Part shown: one piece after another, positions 12,641 to 34,489 of the stretch | Position numbering within the stretch: the first letter of the stretch is position 1 | Layout of the letters: each line of letters starts with the position of its first letter | Source: Anoplopoma fimbria | Taxonomy: Eukaryota > Chordata > Actinopteri > Perciformes > Anoplopomatidae | DNA length: 64,000 nt | Assembly (NCBI RefSeq): GCF_027596085.1 | Contig: NC_072472.1 | Coordinates: forward strand, 13,378,471-13,442,470 | Direction: 5' to 3' | Notes under the pieces: model-generated | The model's database searches: none | What the model saw: the letters and a program-made list of their open reading frames with translations, nothing else | What the model was told of the DNA's origin: nothing | Position numbers and translations under genes: made by a program

Positions 12641-15548
12641 GATGAGCTGAATTATTCAGGTTCATCACACATATTGTCGTGCAGTTACTGAGTTTCTCCT
12701 GCCAGAGTCTCTAACAAGATATAGACTTACAACATTCCCCAAAATAAAATGATTTATGTTGTGCTCATGAGTGCTCTCCTTAACACTGAGACATAACACA
12801 TAAGCATGTGTCACCTGTGGACATTCAGACTGTGGGCATGCAGATATTTGTCATGTGTCAGAAATGTGAAGTTCAAAAACATTTTAATGAAATGAAACAT
12901 TTAAATATCGCAAAAATGATCATTTTAAACAAAACTAAGCATTTGTTTATTGTTCATTAAAACAGAAAATGTATGCACAAGCAGGCTAGTCTGCTGCAAT
13001 GACCATTAATCAATTTTATATATATTCTTTTTTTTTTTTACATCTTCAAAAAATAAAGCTCAGGGGCATCTTACACTGCAAAGTCCCTTGATCCAGTGTG
13101 ATGATGGATCCTTGTAGATTGTCATCTGTCTCTCCCTCTCAAAATATTTCCTGTCTCTTCTTCAGATGCTTGTGGTATTCCATGGCAATCTTGAGTGCAA
13201 CAGAAACCTAATTTTGTTGCCGAAAACTTTACTGAAAAATTGTAAAATAAGGTTTAAGAAAGATGTAGGAGTAAAATGGAGTATGTATCTTTTTCAATTC
13301 ATGGCTAAAGTATTCTCATCACAGTGGACTGATGGAAGGAATGACCCTGTCACTGTCTGTGTAAACTATGATACAATAAAACAAAAATCCATAATACTGC
13401 CATAAACAGCAGCAGCGGGTTAAAAATGTACCTTTGGCCGACAGGGACTAAAAAGTGCAGCAAATAGTTTCTTAAGGCTGTAGAAAATCTATCTATCTAT
13501 CTAAGTCTAGTGGTCCTAGGGGGAAATTTGTACCGCAAGATACAACATCTTGCAAGGCTTCTGTAAGTCATGAGAGAATACGCCTATTTCTTTTCCTGTA
13601 AGTGGGCTTTTTAATGTGATCAATTCTTTGCAATTTAAAACATTTTACTGAATACTCTTTGATTTGATAGTTAGCATTTGCATGGAGAGCGATCTGCAGG
13701 GGGATTTGGCATCAGTTGCAGTCAAGTAAAAAGCATGGCTGCCATTACTCACATGTAGGTTGGTAAGTTTTTGCAAAGATTTGTATGATTACTGAGAAAC
13801 ATGTACTTTACAGGACCGTACATGAGTTCAGAGGGGCCAAGCATCAGCACCGTGAACACACAACAATGTATACAATTCATACTAACACCTTTACCAGGTA
13901 AACTCACAGTGTTGCTAAAATCCTATTGAAGGATATTTTTCTGCCCAGGAAACTGGTTACACGTTTCAAATATGAATATTTAAAAAGTTGCACGCTGTTC
14001 CCACAAACCTGACAGCCTTGAGTCTCAAAAATCTCCATACATAAGCCAGATCCTTAGAAGTACTGCTTGTGACTGCATTTTGTTCCTGACTCAACACCAC
14101 CCACGTTTTAAAATTCCAGGTGATTAGAGGGTTTCTAGTGCCTTGTTATTTCAAAGTATGAGGCACCCCCAGCTTTTCCAGCTGTCATACTTTTTATATG
14201 TACCTGAACATTCTTTTTGTGACTTAACATGAGAAAAGTTAAATATCCACTGGGAGAAGTGAGTACATTTATGTAGATTTAACTGGATACGGAAGTCTGA
14301 AGAGACACAGAGGGATTGATGCGGAACAAAGGAAGGATGTAAAGATCATTATTAAGTCAACAAATTAGAGACTAGTGAACATTTTTCACCTGGAACTTCA
14401 AGCTACAATGTGTGTTTCCCACAAAATCATTTTCCATTCATAGGAAAACATTTAAAGGAATCTATAAAATGATGATGATGAGCACCTTTTGGATTCCCAC
14501 GATCTTGAAACAATGGGTATTTCTATTTCTGTTCATCTGACTTATTAGCACTGAAACTGCCCTGCAGCCCATTTCTATCACCCACCAAGCAAACTGAAAC
14601 TTTTGAAAAGTCCAGCCTCAGATTTATGACATATTTATACTTTACTGGATGTGGGGTTCCTTCAGCACAGCAGCTGCCTCACTGTGATAGGGGCCACACG
14701 TGGAGATTCTCGGGTTTGAGCATGCATGGGAATGAGAAGGATTCAAAACTGTCAGGTAATGAGGCAGCATGAGGTTTAGCCACCCATGAGATTGTTGCAT
14801 TTGCAACACCTTAATGCACATATCTCAAATGACAAAAAGCTTTCTCTTATCATAAAAGCTACATTAACAGAATAGAAATTTTGTGATGAGCTAAGACCAC
14901 AATCATCATTAAAAGCCAAATGAATATTCATCATGTAGCGTGCAATTATTCAGCAACAGGAGCACATCAGAGCAGATTCATCTAAATCAATTTCACAAAT
15001 TTGTATAAACCATATGGTGAAATAAGATAATTATTGATTGGCCTGTGAATGTACAAAGCTGTGAATAGTTTTGTCTGGTTAACAAGCCATCAAAAAATCC
15101 CAAACTAACTGCTAACAAGACAATGAAGATTCTCACCTCAAGGGTGAACCCCCTAAAATGTGACTGTAGTCCACTAAGAAATGTGTTTATTTGTAGAGAC
15201 ACACACAGCCCACACACCTCTGTCCCAACAGAATCAAGGAGCTTTAATCTTTGTTGCTGTGTCAAAGGATGTATTTTTTTTTAGTTGGAATTTATTTGCC
15301 TCTGATGTGTCTCTTACTATTCAATATGCTTTTGCAGATGTCCAGCAGGGTCCATGCACACGTCAGTACATTGTCCAAGGAGAAGCTACATGATTTGAAT
15401 TTTTGTTGCAATGGGTTGGTTTTATTGGTTTAGAGGAACATCACACTCTTAAAAAGACCCATAACTCCAATTAATGCGGTAGTCTGTGTGAATTATTCAT
15501 CCCGTAAATGCATTTAAGGCACAGAACTGAATTTGTTATGCATACACA
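12641..15548. other. frem2-ufm1 intergenic DNA
   Basis: AT-rich non-coding DNA. It has a T-run near 13030, a short ATCT tract at 13488-13501, and no gene, RNA gene or recognisable transposon. Confidence 0.6.
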
Positions 15549-15989
15549 CAGTGGTGAAAGTAAATGTTTGTGTTATTTGTGCTTGAGTTTTGTCATTTTA
15601 TGCAACTGTATATTTCTACTTCACTACCTTTCAGATAAAAAAAGTAATTTACTTACTAAACTACTTACATATCAATATTTTACATACAAGACATTTGATC
15701 AGCCCAAAGTAAAATTCATTAGTTTAAACTACTTACCAGTATAAAGTAGTTACATTTTTTTCTTCTTTACCAGTTTAATCATTACAATTCTGCTTATATA
15801 TTAAAGCATCATGAATAATAATCCAGTAAAGTAATATGACTCTCTAAAATCTGCATAATGAGTATACATTTACTTAAAACTAAAATACATTTTACTGATA
15901 AACCTGTACTTTTATTTGTAATGTATTTGTACATTGTGCTATCAGTAGTTTTCCACAAGTAAAGGATCTGAATACCTCGTCCAGCACTT
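15549..15989. mobile_element. Degenerate MITE-like teleost interspersed repeat
   Basis: It begins CAGTGGTGAAAGTAAATG and ends GTAAAGGATCTGAATACC then TCGTCCAGCACTT. Between them are many variants of TACTTTACT / CTACTTCACTACCTTTCAG. This is the form of a very common fish repeat whose consensus starts with CAGTGGTGGAAAGTAA and ends with CTTCYWCCACCACTG. The ends form an imperfect inverted repeat. I found no clear target duplication, so the copy is old. The family assignment is from memory and was not searched. Confidence 0.55.
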
Positions 15990-18156
15990 CCTCCTGCATA
16001 TACATCACACAGCTGTTACTCTCATGCTTTCAACACTCAACATCAATGAAAGGAGCCAGCCACCTGTCTCTCTGCGCTCTGTCCGCACCATCTTCATCAC
16101 CGCACAGAACCTGTTACGTCTTGAGGAAACCCACGCATAAAAGCAACAAACCCGACATGCAAAAACACTGATTTTACTTCACTTCAGAACCAACCTGCAA
16201 TTACTTTTTGTCTAGGTCAGCTGAAAGTGTAATGGGCACCCCCAAACCCTGCACCGTTTCACACTCACAAGGGCACACAAATTGTACAGATTCACATCTG
16301 GTCCGTCTTTGTTCCCTTATTACAGTTGTGAAAAAGTAGGCATTCAGAGGACACACCGGGAACTCTTTTCTGCAAACAGGCCTCTCAGCGCCACCGCTGC
16401 TCTGTAATCATCAACACAATGACCGTGTGAGTTTACACAAAGTGCCATTCTGGTAAATGTTTACTGTGCGGTGAAACTGCCAGTTTTTTTCCTACGTTTA
16501 ACACACTCATTTACATTACAGATCACAGTGCTCCTGAAGACTTTTGCCTTTCAGTTAGAGGAAGGAGGTTTTCCTTTTGAATTAGAGGGGAATTGGGTAA
16601 ATATCTTATTCTATATTAATTGCCCTGGAAATTGTGAGGATAGATAGACTTTCAATGGACCACTTTGCCCCTTACTGGCCTTTTAAAAGCACGCTAGTTA
16701 GCATCTATTTCATTCAGGTCTACCTGCTTCTGTACTTTTGAGAAACCTTGAACGTCCCCAGTTGGACTATTACCTTAAACGCATAAGAGCCTCTATGTTG
16801 AACTGTTGGCATTAATGAATGGTTTACAGCTCGTATGTGAAACTTTTCACCAGGTGGTTGGCTTTGTGACATGCCCCTCATGCTCACAGAGCCTATTACC
16901 TCTATTTCAATTGATTTCACAGAGGTGATGAGTCTAATAAGGAACAAGCCTGCCACACTCCATCACACATCATTCAAATCCCTCAGCCCTGCAGGCAATT
17001 TGCAGCGATTGTTGTCAGCTCTTGTGGCTTTTTGGAGGAGAACATTTGTTATAGTACTTTTAAAGCCTTTTCTTGTTACTGTGAACTGTAACGTGGACCA
17101 ATGATGAAAAGAGAACAGAAGTGAAGTGAAGACTTTTCAAACCAATTAAACATTTCTTAGCATATTTTTAAGACTTGCATTTAAATTGGTTTTCTATTTT
17201 TACATAAACCTTTCGGAGCAAAGTAACAGATAAGAATAGAAGGCCCTCAGAGAAGTAAACTTTATGTTGTTTATTTTCCTGAGAACAAAGGGGAAAAAAA
17301 AGAAACTTACTCACTACACAGTAAATTACACAGAAGATGAAACTAAGGCTTTATAAACACTTGCAGATTATTGAGTCTTAAAGAAAAAATATATTAGTTT
17401 GACAAAAATAAAAGAGACACCTCTGTTCTTCTGAATTTAAATAAGGCAGATCAGTCATTTAAATGCAGTCAGGACTTGGGAAAATGGAAAAAGAAATGGT
17501 GTTATTATTTTTTAATAGGCTACTGCTCTCTGGTGGTGAAGAGCGGCAGCAGCATTCCAGGAATCAGCTCATGAATCAAGTGTGAAAGGCTAATAGGTGT
17601 TAACAACTTGACATACATCCAGTTGCTTTGACAGCTAAGAGAACCATCGCTTCAGCATCAGAACTAAACATTTTCTTTGCTAATGCTAGTGTGTTACAGT
17701 GATTTATTTCCACTAATCCCGACACGGCTGTTAAAGTTTTTGCATGGCTCAAGGCAGAGATCGGTAAACTGAAAGAGAGGGTTTTAACATTGTGCATCTA
17801 AGATTGTGAGAAAGATACACTGTAGAGAAGCAGCAGAGACTTCATACTAAAACCATTCATAGTATGATTTTCAATCTGAAAGCTAAATTCAGTGCAGATT
17901 TTCAACCTGACCTTTGACATTACATGCATCTGTTTGCTCCCTGTGTTTTGTCCACCTTGCAGAGAAAAAATACTACTACACAGAAACCATGTGAAAGCGG
18001 CACTGTTAAAAACAGACTTCTGAACATCTGAACTCAGTCAGAACAGAGAGTGCGGGTGCTTTGAAGGTTAACAGCCTTTACACGCTTTCCCCTTTACTCC
18101 TACTCTGTTCTTTTCTCTGTTCAAATGAGCTGTCTCTTGTCCACTAACACCTGCTG

Positions 18157-18221
<65 letters not shown>

Positions 18222-18752
18222 CAGACATTAGACATCAGGGCATCAGTGAGATACTGGCGGCAGAAGACTGTTCAGGGCAGTAACTTCAATTTTATCTTAT
18301 CAGAAGTCACATTAGGGTTCGCAAAGACACTCAGCTTTGTGAAAGTTGCACTTGGGGTATAGATGTACTGGGATGAATTTGCACTGCAGTGTGAGAGGAA
18401 GTGAAACATGAGGAAGGGCTTCTAAAAAATTAGAAATATCAGAAAAAATATAAATAATCAATTAAATGAGATATGTACTATATACAACGTGGCTTAAAAT
18501 GGGCTCTAAGAAAGTAGTTTAATTTGTTGTTAACAACTCAAACCTGTCTAGATTTAACCACTTACAAAAAAAGGTAGAAGACTCAAGATGGCCAGAGCTG
18601 CCTAACCTACAGAAACAAAGCTATTCTACCATTAGCCTGCACTTTAAAGTTTTAAGCCATTTAGTATTGCACTTGTTTAAAGTTGGTTGACTCGGAGGAG
18701 ACCGATTTAAAAGATAATGGTGAAAATCAAATCCGTCGAGGGCGAGGTATTC
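15990..18752. other. Intergenic DNA
   Basis: Non-coding sequence with no gene I can support. It contains the CA microsatellite listed separately. A block at 16040-16440 is moderately GC-rich and non-repetitive. Confidence 0.55.
18159..18215. repeat. (CA)n microsatellite
   Basis: A pure CA dinucleotide run of about 57 bp. Confidence 0.97.
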
Positions 18753-18796
18753 TGACTTTTCACTCTATATATGTGCATATATAGAGTGAAAAGTCA
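18753..18796. repeat. Perfect 21-bp inverted repeat with 2-nt spacer
   Basis: The left arm (18753-18773) is the exact reverse complement of the right arm (18776-18796), with only TG between them. The arms start TGACTTTTCACTC and include TATATATG at the centre. The structure can extrude as a cruciform. I do not recognise it. Confidence 0.9.
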
Positions 18797-20314
18797 CTCA
18801 ATTCTGTCTTTCATTAGACCCTCTCTACCTCCTAAAAACCCATTTCTTTCAAACCCCACACCTCCAGTTTGTACGGCAGACTCTCTGTTAAATATTCAAC
18901 TCTCGAGTCCAAGCCGAGATAACCCCGTTGACACCATCAGGTTTTCCTCTCAGACTTTACAGAGCTTCCTCCAGAACCACAAAAAACATAATTCAACTGA
19001 CAAGACAAGTTATTTTTCTAGTAATACTTTGGGATAGACACTGTGGCTGACACTGGAGGAACACATTATGTCCTAAGGGGCTTGTATTTCAATTCAGATC
19101 TGGTTTCATGACTCTTGTGAGACTAAAATTATGTCAGCTCAAGACCCCGTAATGATATATGCTTAGAGGGGGATTTATCTGGTACATTTCAGACTGACGG
19201 GAATGTTGACATCCAATCAAAATTAAGATACAAGATTTGTTCTTCCTGTGAGACCTGTAATATCACATATTTTAGAGAAAGGTCCCACATACCTGCTTCT
19301 CAGATGCAAAATGATCCGTTTACTTCATATCAAATTGGGGACTCATCATCCTAACTGACGAGTTAACAGAAAATACCTTCTGCTTCTACCACCTCTCTCC
19401 TTCTTGGCCATCGCTGTTTTTCTGATGGCCAATTCAAGTCTCTAAGATTACATTTAAACTGAGTGTCACCTTTTGGATATGAAATGGATAATTCATTTCT
19501 GTATCTCTTCTAGTTTTTTAATGAGTGCAGACCTTGTTTCTGTGGTGAAACTGTTCACCTTAGCTTTAAGCACTGGATACTCTACATGGTAAACCTGGAT
19601 TAAAAAGTGCAAATCTTTGCACATCAATATTCATAACAGATACTTTTATTCAAATTATCATATTATATAGGCAATGTAGTTAATTAATGATTCATTTTAT
19701 TAATAAGCAGCATTAACATGTTGTAAATCAATGTTGTATATCCGTTTTGCTAACATGAATTAACTTGCTCATGTATTGTTCATGTTAGAGATTAAGGCAT
19801 ATGATCCATTAGAATAGTTGAGTTCATATTCAAAGAAAGTGTTAATTTATAGTTATAATTTATCGTTTTTCAACTGCAAAAGATAAACTTTAGTCAACCA
19901 ACTAAACAGTTTTTTAACCTGTGAGTTAAGTGGTCTCCTAAATCTGTTGAGGCTGTCCTAGAGCTAATCTTTTATAATCCCCTCGTTCTTTCTATCTCTT
20001 CTCTCTCTGCACCAAATTTTCTGTACCAATGTGTTTAAAGGGCTTGTGGGAGTATTAATAAACCACTAAGAGAGTGTATTCTAAGGACACAGGCTGAGTT
20101 TAGCTTGTCCGTGCTAGATCCATGAAGCTTGGTCAAAACAGAGAGAGCAAAGTCTGAGCCAGTGTATTTTTCCAACAGCAGCTCATTTTGTCTCAGTGAT
20201 AGCATGCTGTGTATGAGCACCTGGAGTGAAGGGATATAGTGTAAGGCTTCACAACTGCTTTCCATCTCTGTCTTGGTTTGTTGTTTTTAACCACTCTTTC
20301 CGTGTGGCTTTATG
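18797..20314. other. Intergenic DNA
   Basis: AT-rich, non-coding, with no recognisable gene or element. Confidence 0.55.
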
Positions 20315-20567
20315 GATGGTAATTCTAGTCTGGTTGTCCGCCACTTTGGTCCAGATCGAAATATCTCAACAAATATTGGATGCATTGTGCTTTCATGGTC
20401 CCTCAAGATGAATCTGACTTTTCTTACACAACCATGAAGATGCAATGTGAAATGTCTTGTCAACTATTGGATGGATTGCCATGAAATTTGAAATACACTT
20501 GGTGACCTCTGACTTCTCATCTAACAACTCCACCAGGTCAAAATTAGTTGTTTGTTACCAAATAGCT

Positions 20568-21439
20568 CAGTGGTTCTTAACCTTATTGGAGGTACTGAAC
20601 CCTGCGAGCTTCATCAGTGCATTCACCGAACCCTTCGTAATTGGAAAAATAAAATATGATTTCTTCAAAACATAGGTATATATTTTATTAGTGCACAAAA
20701 TGAACCATGCATCAGTTGCACACAAAAACACTGTGTGCAAAGAACAAAACCAACAAAACATGAATTTCACATAAAAACATAACTCAATGAATGATTTGCG
20801 ATCAGGTACGCAACTTCGTACGATGCTGTGAGGATCGGTTTGTCGACAAACAAAACATGAATTTCACACAAAAACATAACTCAGTGAATATTTACTGCAA
20901 ATCAATGTGACTTTTGCTGTTGCCTTTCAGATACAAGTTCAGAAATGTGCGGCTTCACCTTGGCAAGTGCCACTCTCATATCATTTTCGCAGCAAAGTCA
21001 GTTCCTTTTCTTAGTTTTCATGTCCACCATCCTCGAAAAGGATTGCTCACAAAGATACGTTGTAACAAACGGTGTGAGTATCTCAAGGGCTTTCTTGGCA
21101 ATACGAGAGTATGGTACGATTTGGTGACACCAAAACGTTGAGAGCGTTGTTGTTCCGAAGAGTTGCTGTTGAAGCTGGCTCTGCTGAAGTTCAATGATTT
21201 CGTCGAGGCATTCATCGTTGGCATCTGCTGTCATCTGCTGAACGCAGCATAAGTTTTAGCTTTCTCCGTGCTTTTTGGGCTACCCAAGCCACCGTACCGT
21301 TATGCTGCTCGGTGTGAACGCACCTTAAGGAATACACGGTCATTCATTTTTAAAGCAGCGGCTCACTTGACCGCAGTGTGTGTCTGCTGAACCCCTGAGA
21401 GTGACTGGGGTTCGATCGAACCCAAGTTAAGAACCACTG
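20568..21439 (-). mobile_element. Non-autonomous hAT transposon with transposase remnant
   Basis: The 872-bp element is bounded by inverted ends (CAGTGGTTCTTAACC left, AAGTTAAGAACCACTG right) and an exact 8-bp target duplication, AAATAGCT (20560-20567 and 21440-21447). Both are hallmarks of hAT. Inside, the minus strand keeps the C-terminal dimerisation domain of a hAT transposase. A 38-bp segment (ACAAAACATGAATTTCACA...) occurs twice, near 20752 and 20848. Confidence 0.92.
20998..21234 (-). pseudogene. hAT transposase C-terminal fragment
   Basis: The translation has LSTFWCHQIVPYSRIAKKAL and then PFVTTYLCEQSFSRMVDMKTK, the conserved hAT-C (dimerisation) motif in which FWC, TYLCE.SFS and KTKKRN are typical. 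Only about 75 residues remain; the DNA-binding and catalytic parts are missing. It cannot make an active transposase. Confidence 0.85.
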
Positions 21440-21647
21440 AAATAGCTGAATAACTTTCTCTTTACCATCACTTTGGCTACTTTGTGTTTAATGCTAATTA
21501 GAAAATGTTAGAACACGTTAAACTTATAATGGTGAAGAAGGTAACCATTATACCTAATAAACATCAGCATGTTAGAATTAAAAGCATGTTATTATGCGAA
21601 TGATAGCATTTAGCTCATAGCACTGCTGACCCTGCTTGACAGACCGA

Positions 21648-24600
21648 CATGAGTGACTGCATACTACTCTTACATGTTGAGGCCTGATAGCAGTATACTA
21701 CCAAGAATATACTTGAGTGCTTTTAATTTCAAAATACACAGAAAGAAAGAAAGATAAAACCAAGAGATGCACTAAAGGTCTGCTTTAAAGCCACATTATC
21801 TATCTCACTTTAGCTTGAAGGATATCGGAGGCTGAGATCTCTGATAAAGAAGAATCTTCCTCTTGGCGGAGATATGTGGAGTGTTTACCCCTCATTGCTG
21901 AATTAGAGAAAATTGCAGCATATCTAAATATGCTGGATGCCTCAATATCTGTACTCCATCAAGATGAATTAGTGTAAGTTCTGCAGAGGAAGAGGTAGAA
22001 CAGCATGGGTCAGAGGAGTGTGTGGGCTCCTCTATGGGGTTTCCCTCCAGCTGCCATACTAATTTCAAGACAGAAGGGGGCAGAATTAGGTCATTCATAT
22101 AATTAAATAATCTTGATGCAGAGCCTCAAATGACTTTTTTCCTAAGGTAAGATTCCACCTGGCTGTGTACTTGTGGTGATTGAGGTTCCAGCTCATTTGG
22201 GACACTGTTTGAACACACACACACACACACACACACACCTGCATTATACAGATGTGCTGCATGTGTTTGAGTGACAGATGTGTGAGAATGAATTGAAAAT
22301 GAGCAAGATGGGCTATCAGAGGTGGGCTGTTTCCATTCCCTGGTTCCCTATTTCTAGGCTCACTGACCTGTGGCCGCTGGTTTTATCTACTCTGTGTCTG
22401 TGGAGGACCACCAGATCTCATTTTAGATTGGCTGATTTTAATGGGAGGCTAAGGAGCATGCTCAATGTCATTTATGAAGCAGTGGGAGTCAATGGGAAAA
22501 CCAATTTCGTACCAAGTGGGTCTTGATTCCTCTATCTCTTCATCTCACACACCCAGATTCATGCATTCCCAGGCAATCAGTCAATACGACCCTCATCCCT
22601 GTGTCAGCATCCAGTTTAGTAAAGGAGACTTTAAACCATTGTCTGACTCATCATGAGATGTGTATGGACCAACTTTGACCGCAAGACAAATCAATCGATG
22701 TGACAAGTTTGCTCATTTTAAAATGAATAAAACCACATCTGAAGCAAATTTTTCAACAGGTCATTAACTTTGCAAAATGTAAAGCATAACAACTGTAGCG
22801 TGCTGTTCTGGAGTTCTTTCTTTTTCTGTGTGTCTGTCTGAATAAGCATTGGTGCAGAAGCAAGAGGGGGGGACACATCTGCTGCAATTTGAGGAGAAAC
22901 TGGTGACTGATTACAGAGATAAATTCAAAAGGGTGGAGAGCAGTGGAGGACAGACCTGCCCACGCTCTGCTCAGTGCAACCCAATTAGCCAGCTACTAAA
23001 CATCTCTTTTCCTCCATATATCATCCCAAATGTTGAATCAGCCCACAGTTACACACACACACACACATCCCATCCTGCTTTTCTGTTTGCATTGCCTCAG
23101 TTCAACTAAAGGACTCACACATTTTTTAGCAGCGACTCTCAGCCTGACCATGATTTGGCATTCGCTTGCAGGATCTGTTCCTCAGCAGAGTCAATAGACT
23201 GTGTTTTATCATTATGTTCCCTGGGAGCCATGATGGACTTGCAGACGCCTGGAATGGTTCTGCTGATGATGCGATGGCGGATCAAAATAAATTCTTCTCT
23301 TGTGTGAGTCCCAGTTAGGACTTCAAATGGGCGACACTGTGAGCCAGCTCTGTGAGCAGCTCATCCTGAACTTGGCTCAGGACAGACAGCTCAACCTGAT
23401 ATGGGATTATGAAGCATCTTTCTACTTCGTTGCTTGTAAAGATTAAAACTTCAGCATCTGTTGTGTCTAAGTATGAACTTTAATTTCATGCCTTAAAGAG
23501 CGCAGATTTAGTAGATGATTATGTGATAAGAAGAATTCTTTCCTATTAATAAATCAATGTAATGTTATATTCTTGTACTTTGCGAGCACGTAAATAAAAA
23601 GTCAAATATTTATGCTGGCCTGAAGAGACCATCCTTGATTTAAAATAAAAAAAGGGTTTTAAGTATTAATTTAATCATGAACACACAGTGCTTATACATA
23701 GTTTGAATATTATGCAATCAACAATTAAAATGTTTTTAGGCCAACACTGCAATACAGTGGATAACATCTGCTGCATCCGGGGTGCTATCTGGTCTTTTCC
23801 CCATTCAGGAGTAAATTCTGGTGAATGTACCCAGCAGGGATTTTGATTAAAATAAATGAGAAAAATCCATTTATTATGGCACTCCAGCACCCCCCGCCCC
23901 CCACCCCCGAACCCCACCCCATCTGCATCTTAATGGATGGTGAGACACAACGGTGTGCTTTTTCTTGTGCATTACATCATGTACGCTCCAGTATTCTCTC
24001 TAGCCTGTTTTTTCTTTACCAAGTATGCGTTTTAGTTTTTCCAGGCTGGAGAAAAATAAACCAATTCAGAAATAAATTACTCAGACCTTCTCCAATAAAA
24101 CTGATTAATGTGAAAAAGATAATAAACCTTGTTCTCTCATTAATCTGTCAGAGAAACAAAAAAAAGCAAATTTCAGAAGAAACTACTGGTCCAGCCGTTA
24201 GTCATGATTTTGTTTTGGATTAGAATAATTTTGAGACTTAATATGAAGGTAAGTTTTCTATTCAAATTGCCAGCAGATCTTGCCATAAGAAAAGACACAG
24301 GACCAAAATCCGCAAGTAAACAGTGAATTTATTTCCAGATGAAAATCCATGTTTTTGGTGGTGTGGGATTGTTAGCTATTGATAAGCCATTGGGACACAT
24401 TCTGGGGCCTCCGCATTTAAATCAAATCAAAATCAAATAAGATGCCTGCCTTGTTTTCTCACCACCTGCTCCTCAGCTCCTAATTATGCTAGCAGTGCAC
24501 ATTAAACAGTTCTACTATTCTCTCGATTACTCAATGTAGTCTTTTTATATTTATTGTGCAACGAGGCATAATACATAGCTTGAAATACAGAGACAGAGGG

Positions 24601-25005
24601 CAGCAAAGATCCACGTGCCCGCAGCGATTGACAGATGAACATGTCCTACATTAGCTAAAAAGTAAATGTTCCTTGAGTTATGGAAGGAGCTGGTCCACCA
24701 TACAAGTTAAGTACAGACCCATGATGTAAGTTTATTTATCTTGTGTTTGGGGATAAAGGACAATAGCCTGACAAAGAATAATGTATATCATCATACAGAC
24801 AATTTACCTGCACATCAACAGCCACCTAATATAACGACAATGGTCCTTCAAAGCATGTTTTACATATAATGCAACCTCTCATATTACCATATTCACAATG
24901 CTGATGAATACAAAAGTAAACATTGCCATATATGCATGTGTTTTTGTTAGTTATACTGATTTATTGTCATTTACAAAGATACAAAAGCAAAAACTGTTGA
25001 ATCAG
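21648..25005. other. Intergenic DNA 3' of ufm1
   Basis: No gene is recognised. Short CA runs occur at 22213-22238 and 23052-23067. The block at 23150-23420 is non-repetitive and GC-richer and could be a conserved non-coding element. A C-rich patch lies at 23886-23918. Confidence 0.5.
22213..22238. repeat. (AC)n microsatellite
   Basis: Thirteen AC units. Confidence 0.95.
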
Positions 25006-25333
25006 TTTATTAATCTTAGCTAAATATTTTCCATGATGCCTCTGTTGTGTTTGTGTCTATTAATGACTCAGTACTTCTGGGAACTCTAGCCGTCACACCA
25101 ATCCTTTGATGCGACGACACTTATTGAAGAAAATAACTGAGAACGAAGAAGCAGGGAGCATGCAAGTTTGTGTGCATTTCACCATCAAGTTTAAATATAC
25201 ATATTCTCTTGTGAGTCACTGTCAGTTGTGGGCCAGAAAATAAATATGACACACACTTAGGTGTTTCCTGGGTCTCAAGTGTTATATGATTCTGCCGGGT
25301 GAGTCATTATGTCGTCAGCGAGGAAAAGCAGCA
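24960..25333 (-). other. ufm1: ufm1 3' UTR with candidate poly(A) signals
   Basis: Downstream of the ufm1 stop, AATAAA occurs on the gene strand at 25011-25006 and at 24965-24960. These would give a 3' UTR of roughly 340-400 nt. No strong downstream GU element was assessed, so the real end is uncertain. Confidence 0.5.
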
Positions 25334-34234
<8,901 letters not shown>

Positions 34235-34269
34235 TTTTGGGAGAGGCGACACCGTTTGCGATCTGTTTA

Positions 34270-34310
34270 CACACCCGGAAGTCCGAAGGACCCTAACATA
34301 CACGTCATCC
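34270..34310 (-). promoter_or_regulatory. ufm1: ufm1 proximal promoter / 5' leader motifs
   Basis: Just upstream of the ufm1 leader there is a perfect ETS site (CCGGAAGT on the plus strand, 34275-34282). TGACGTG lies on the gene strand (34307-34301, within GGATGACGTGTATG). TGACGTG is the core of the UPRE/CRE family bound by XBP1 and ATF6/CREB proteins, and UFM1-pathway genes are known to respond to ER stress. Function here is inferred from motif and position only. Confidence 0.5.
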
Positions 34311-34489
34311 ATTTAGTTCAATGTTTGACACATATCTGATTATGTTTGGTATTTTATCTTAGTATCTTGGTATTTTTCAATACGGCGATACTTGCAAAAT
34401 ATTCCGGAATAATTATAAAAACACGTGAGGTATTATTTATCTTATTTACTGTCAGGCATTTATATCAAACTACTAACGTTTTACCATAA

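Larger units (their letters stand above)
20315..21640. repeat. Old teleost interspersed repeat, split by a hAT insertion
   Basis: The left part (20315-20559) contains GGTCCAGATCGAAATATCTC and TTGGATGGATTGCCATGAAA. The right part (21448-21640) contains AATGCTAATTAG and TTATACCTAATAAACATCAG. Both belong to one widespread fish repeat, which also occurs at 51738-52390. The hAT element at 20568-21439 interrupts it. Removing the hAT and one target copy rejoins the two halves. Confidence 0.7.
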
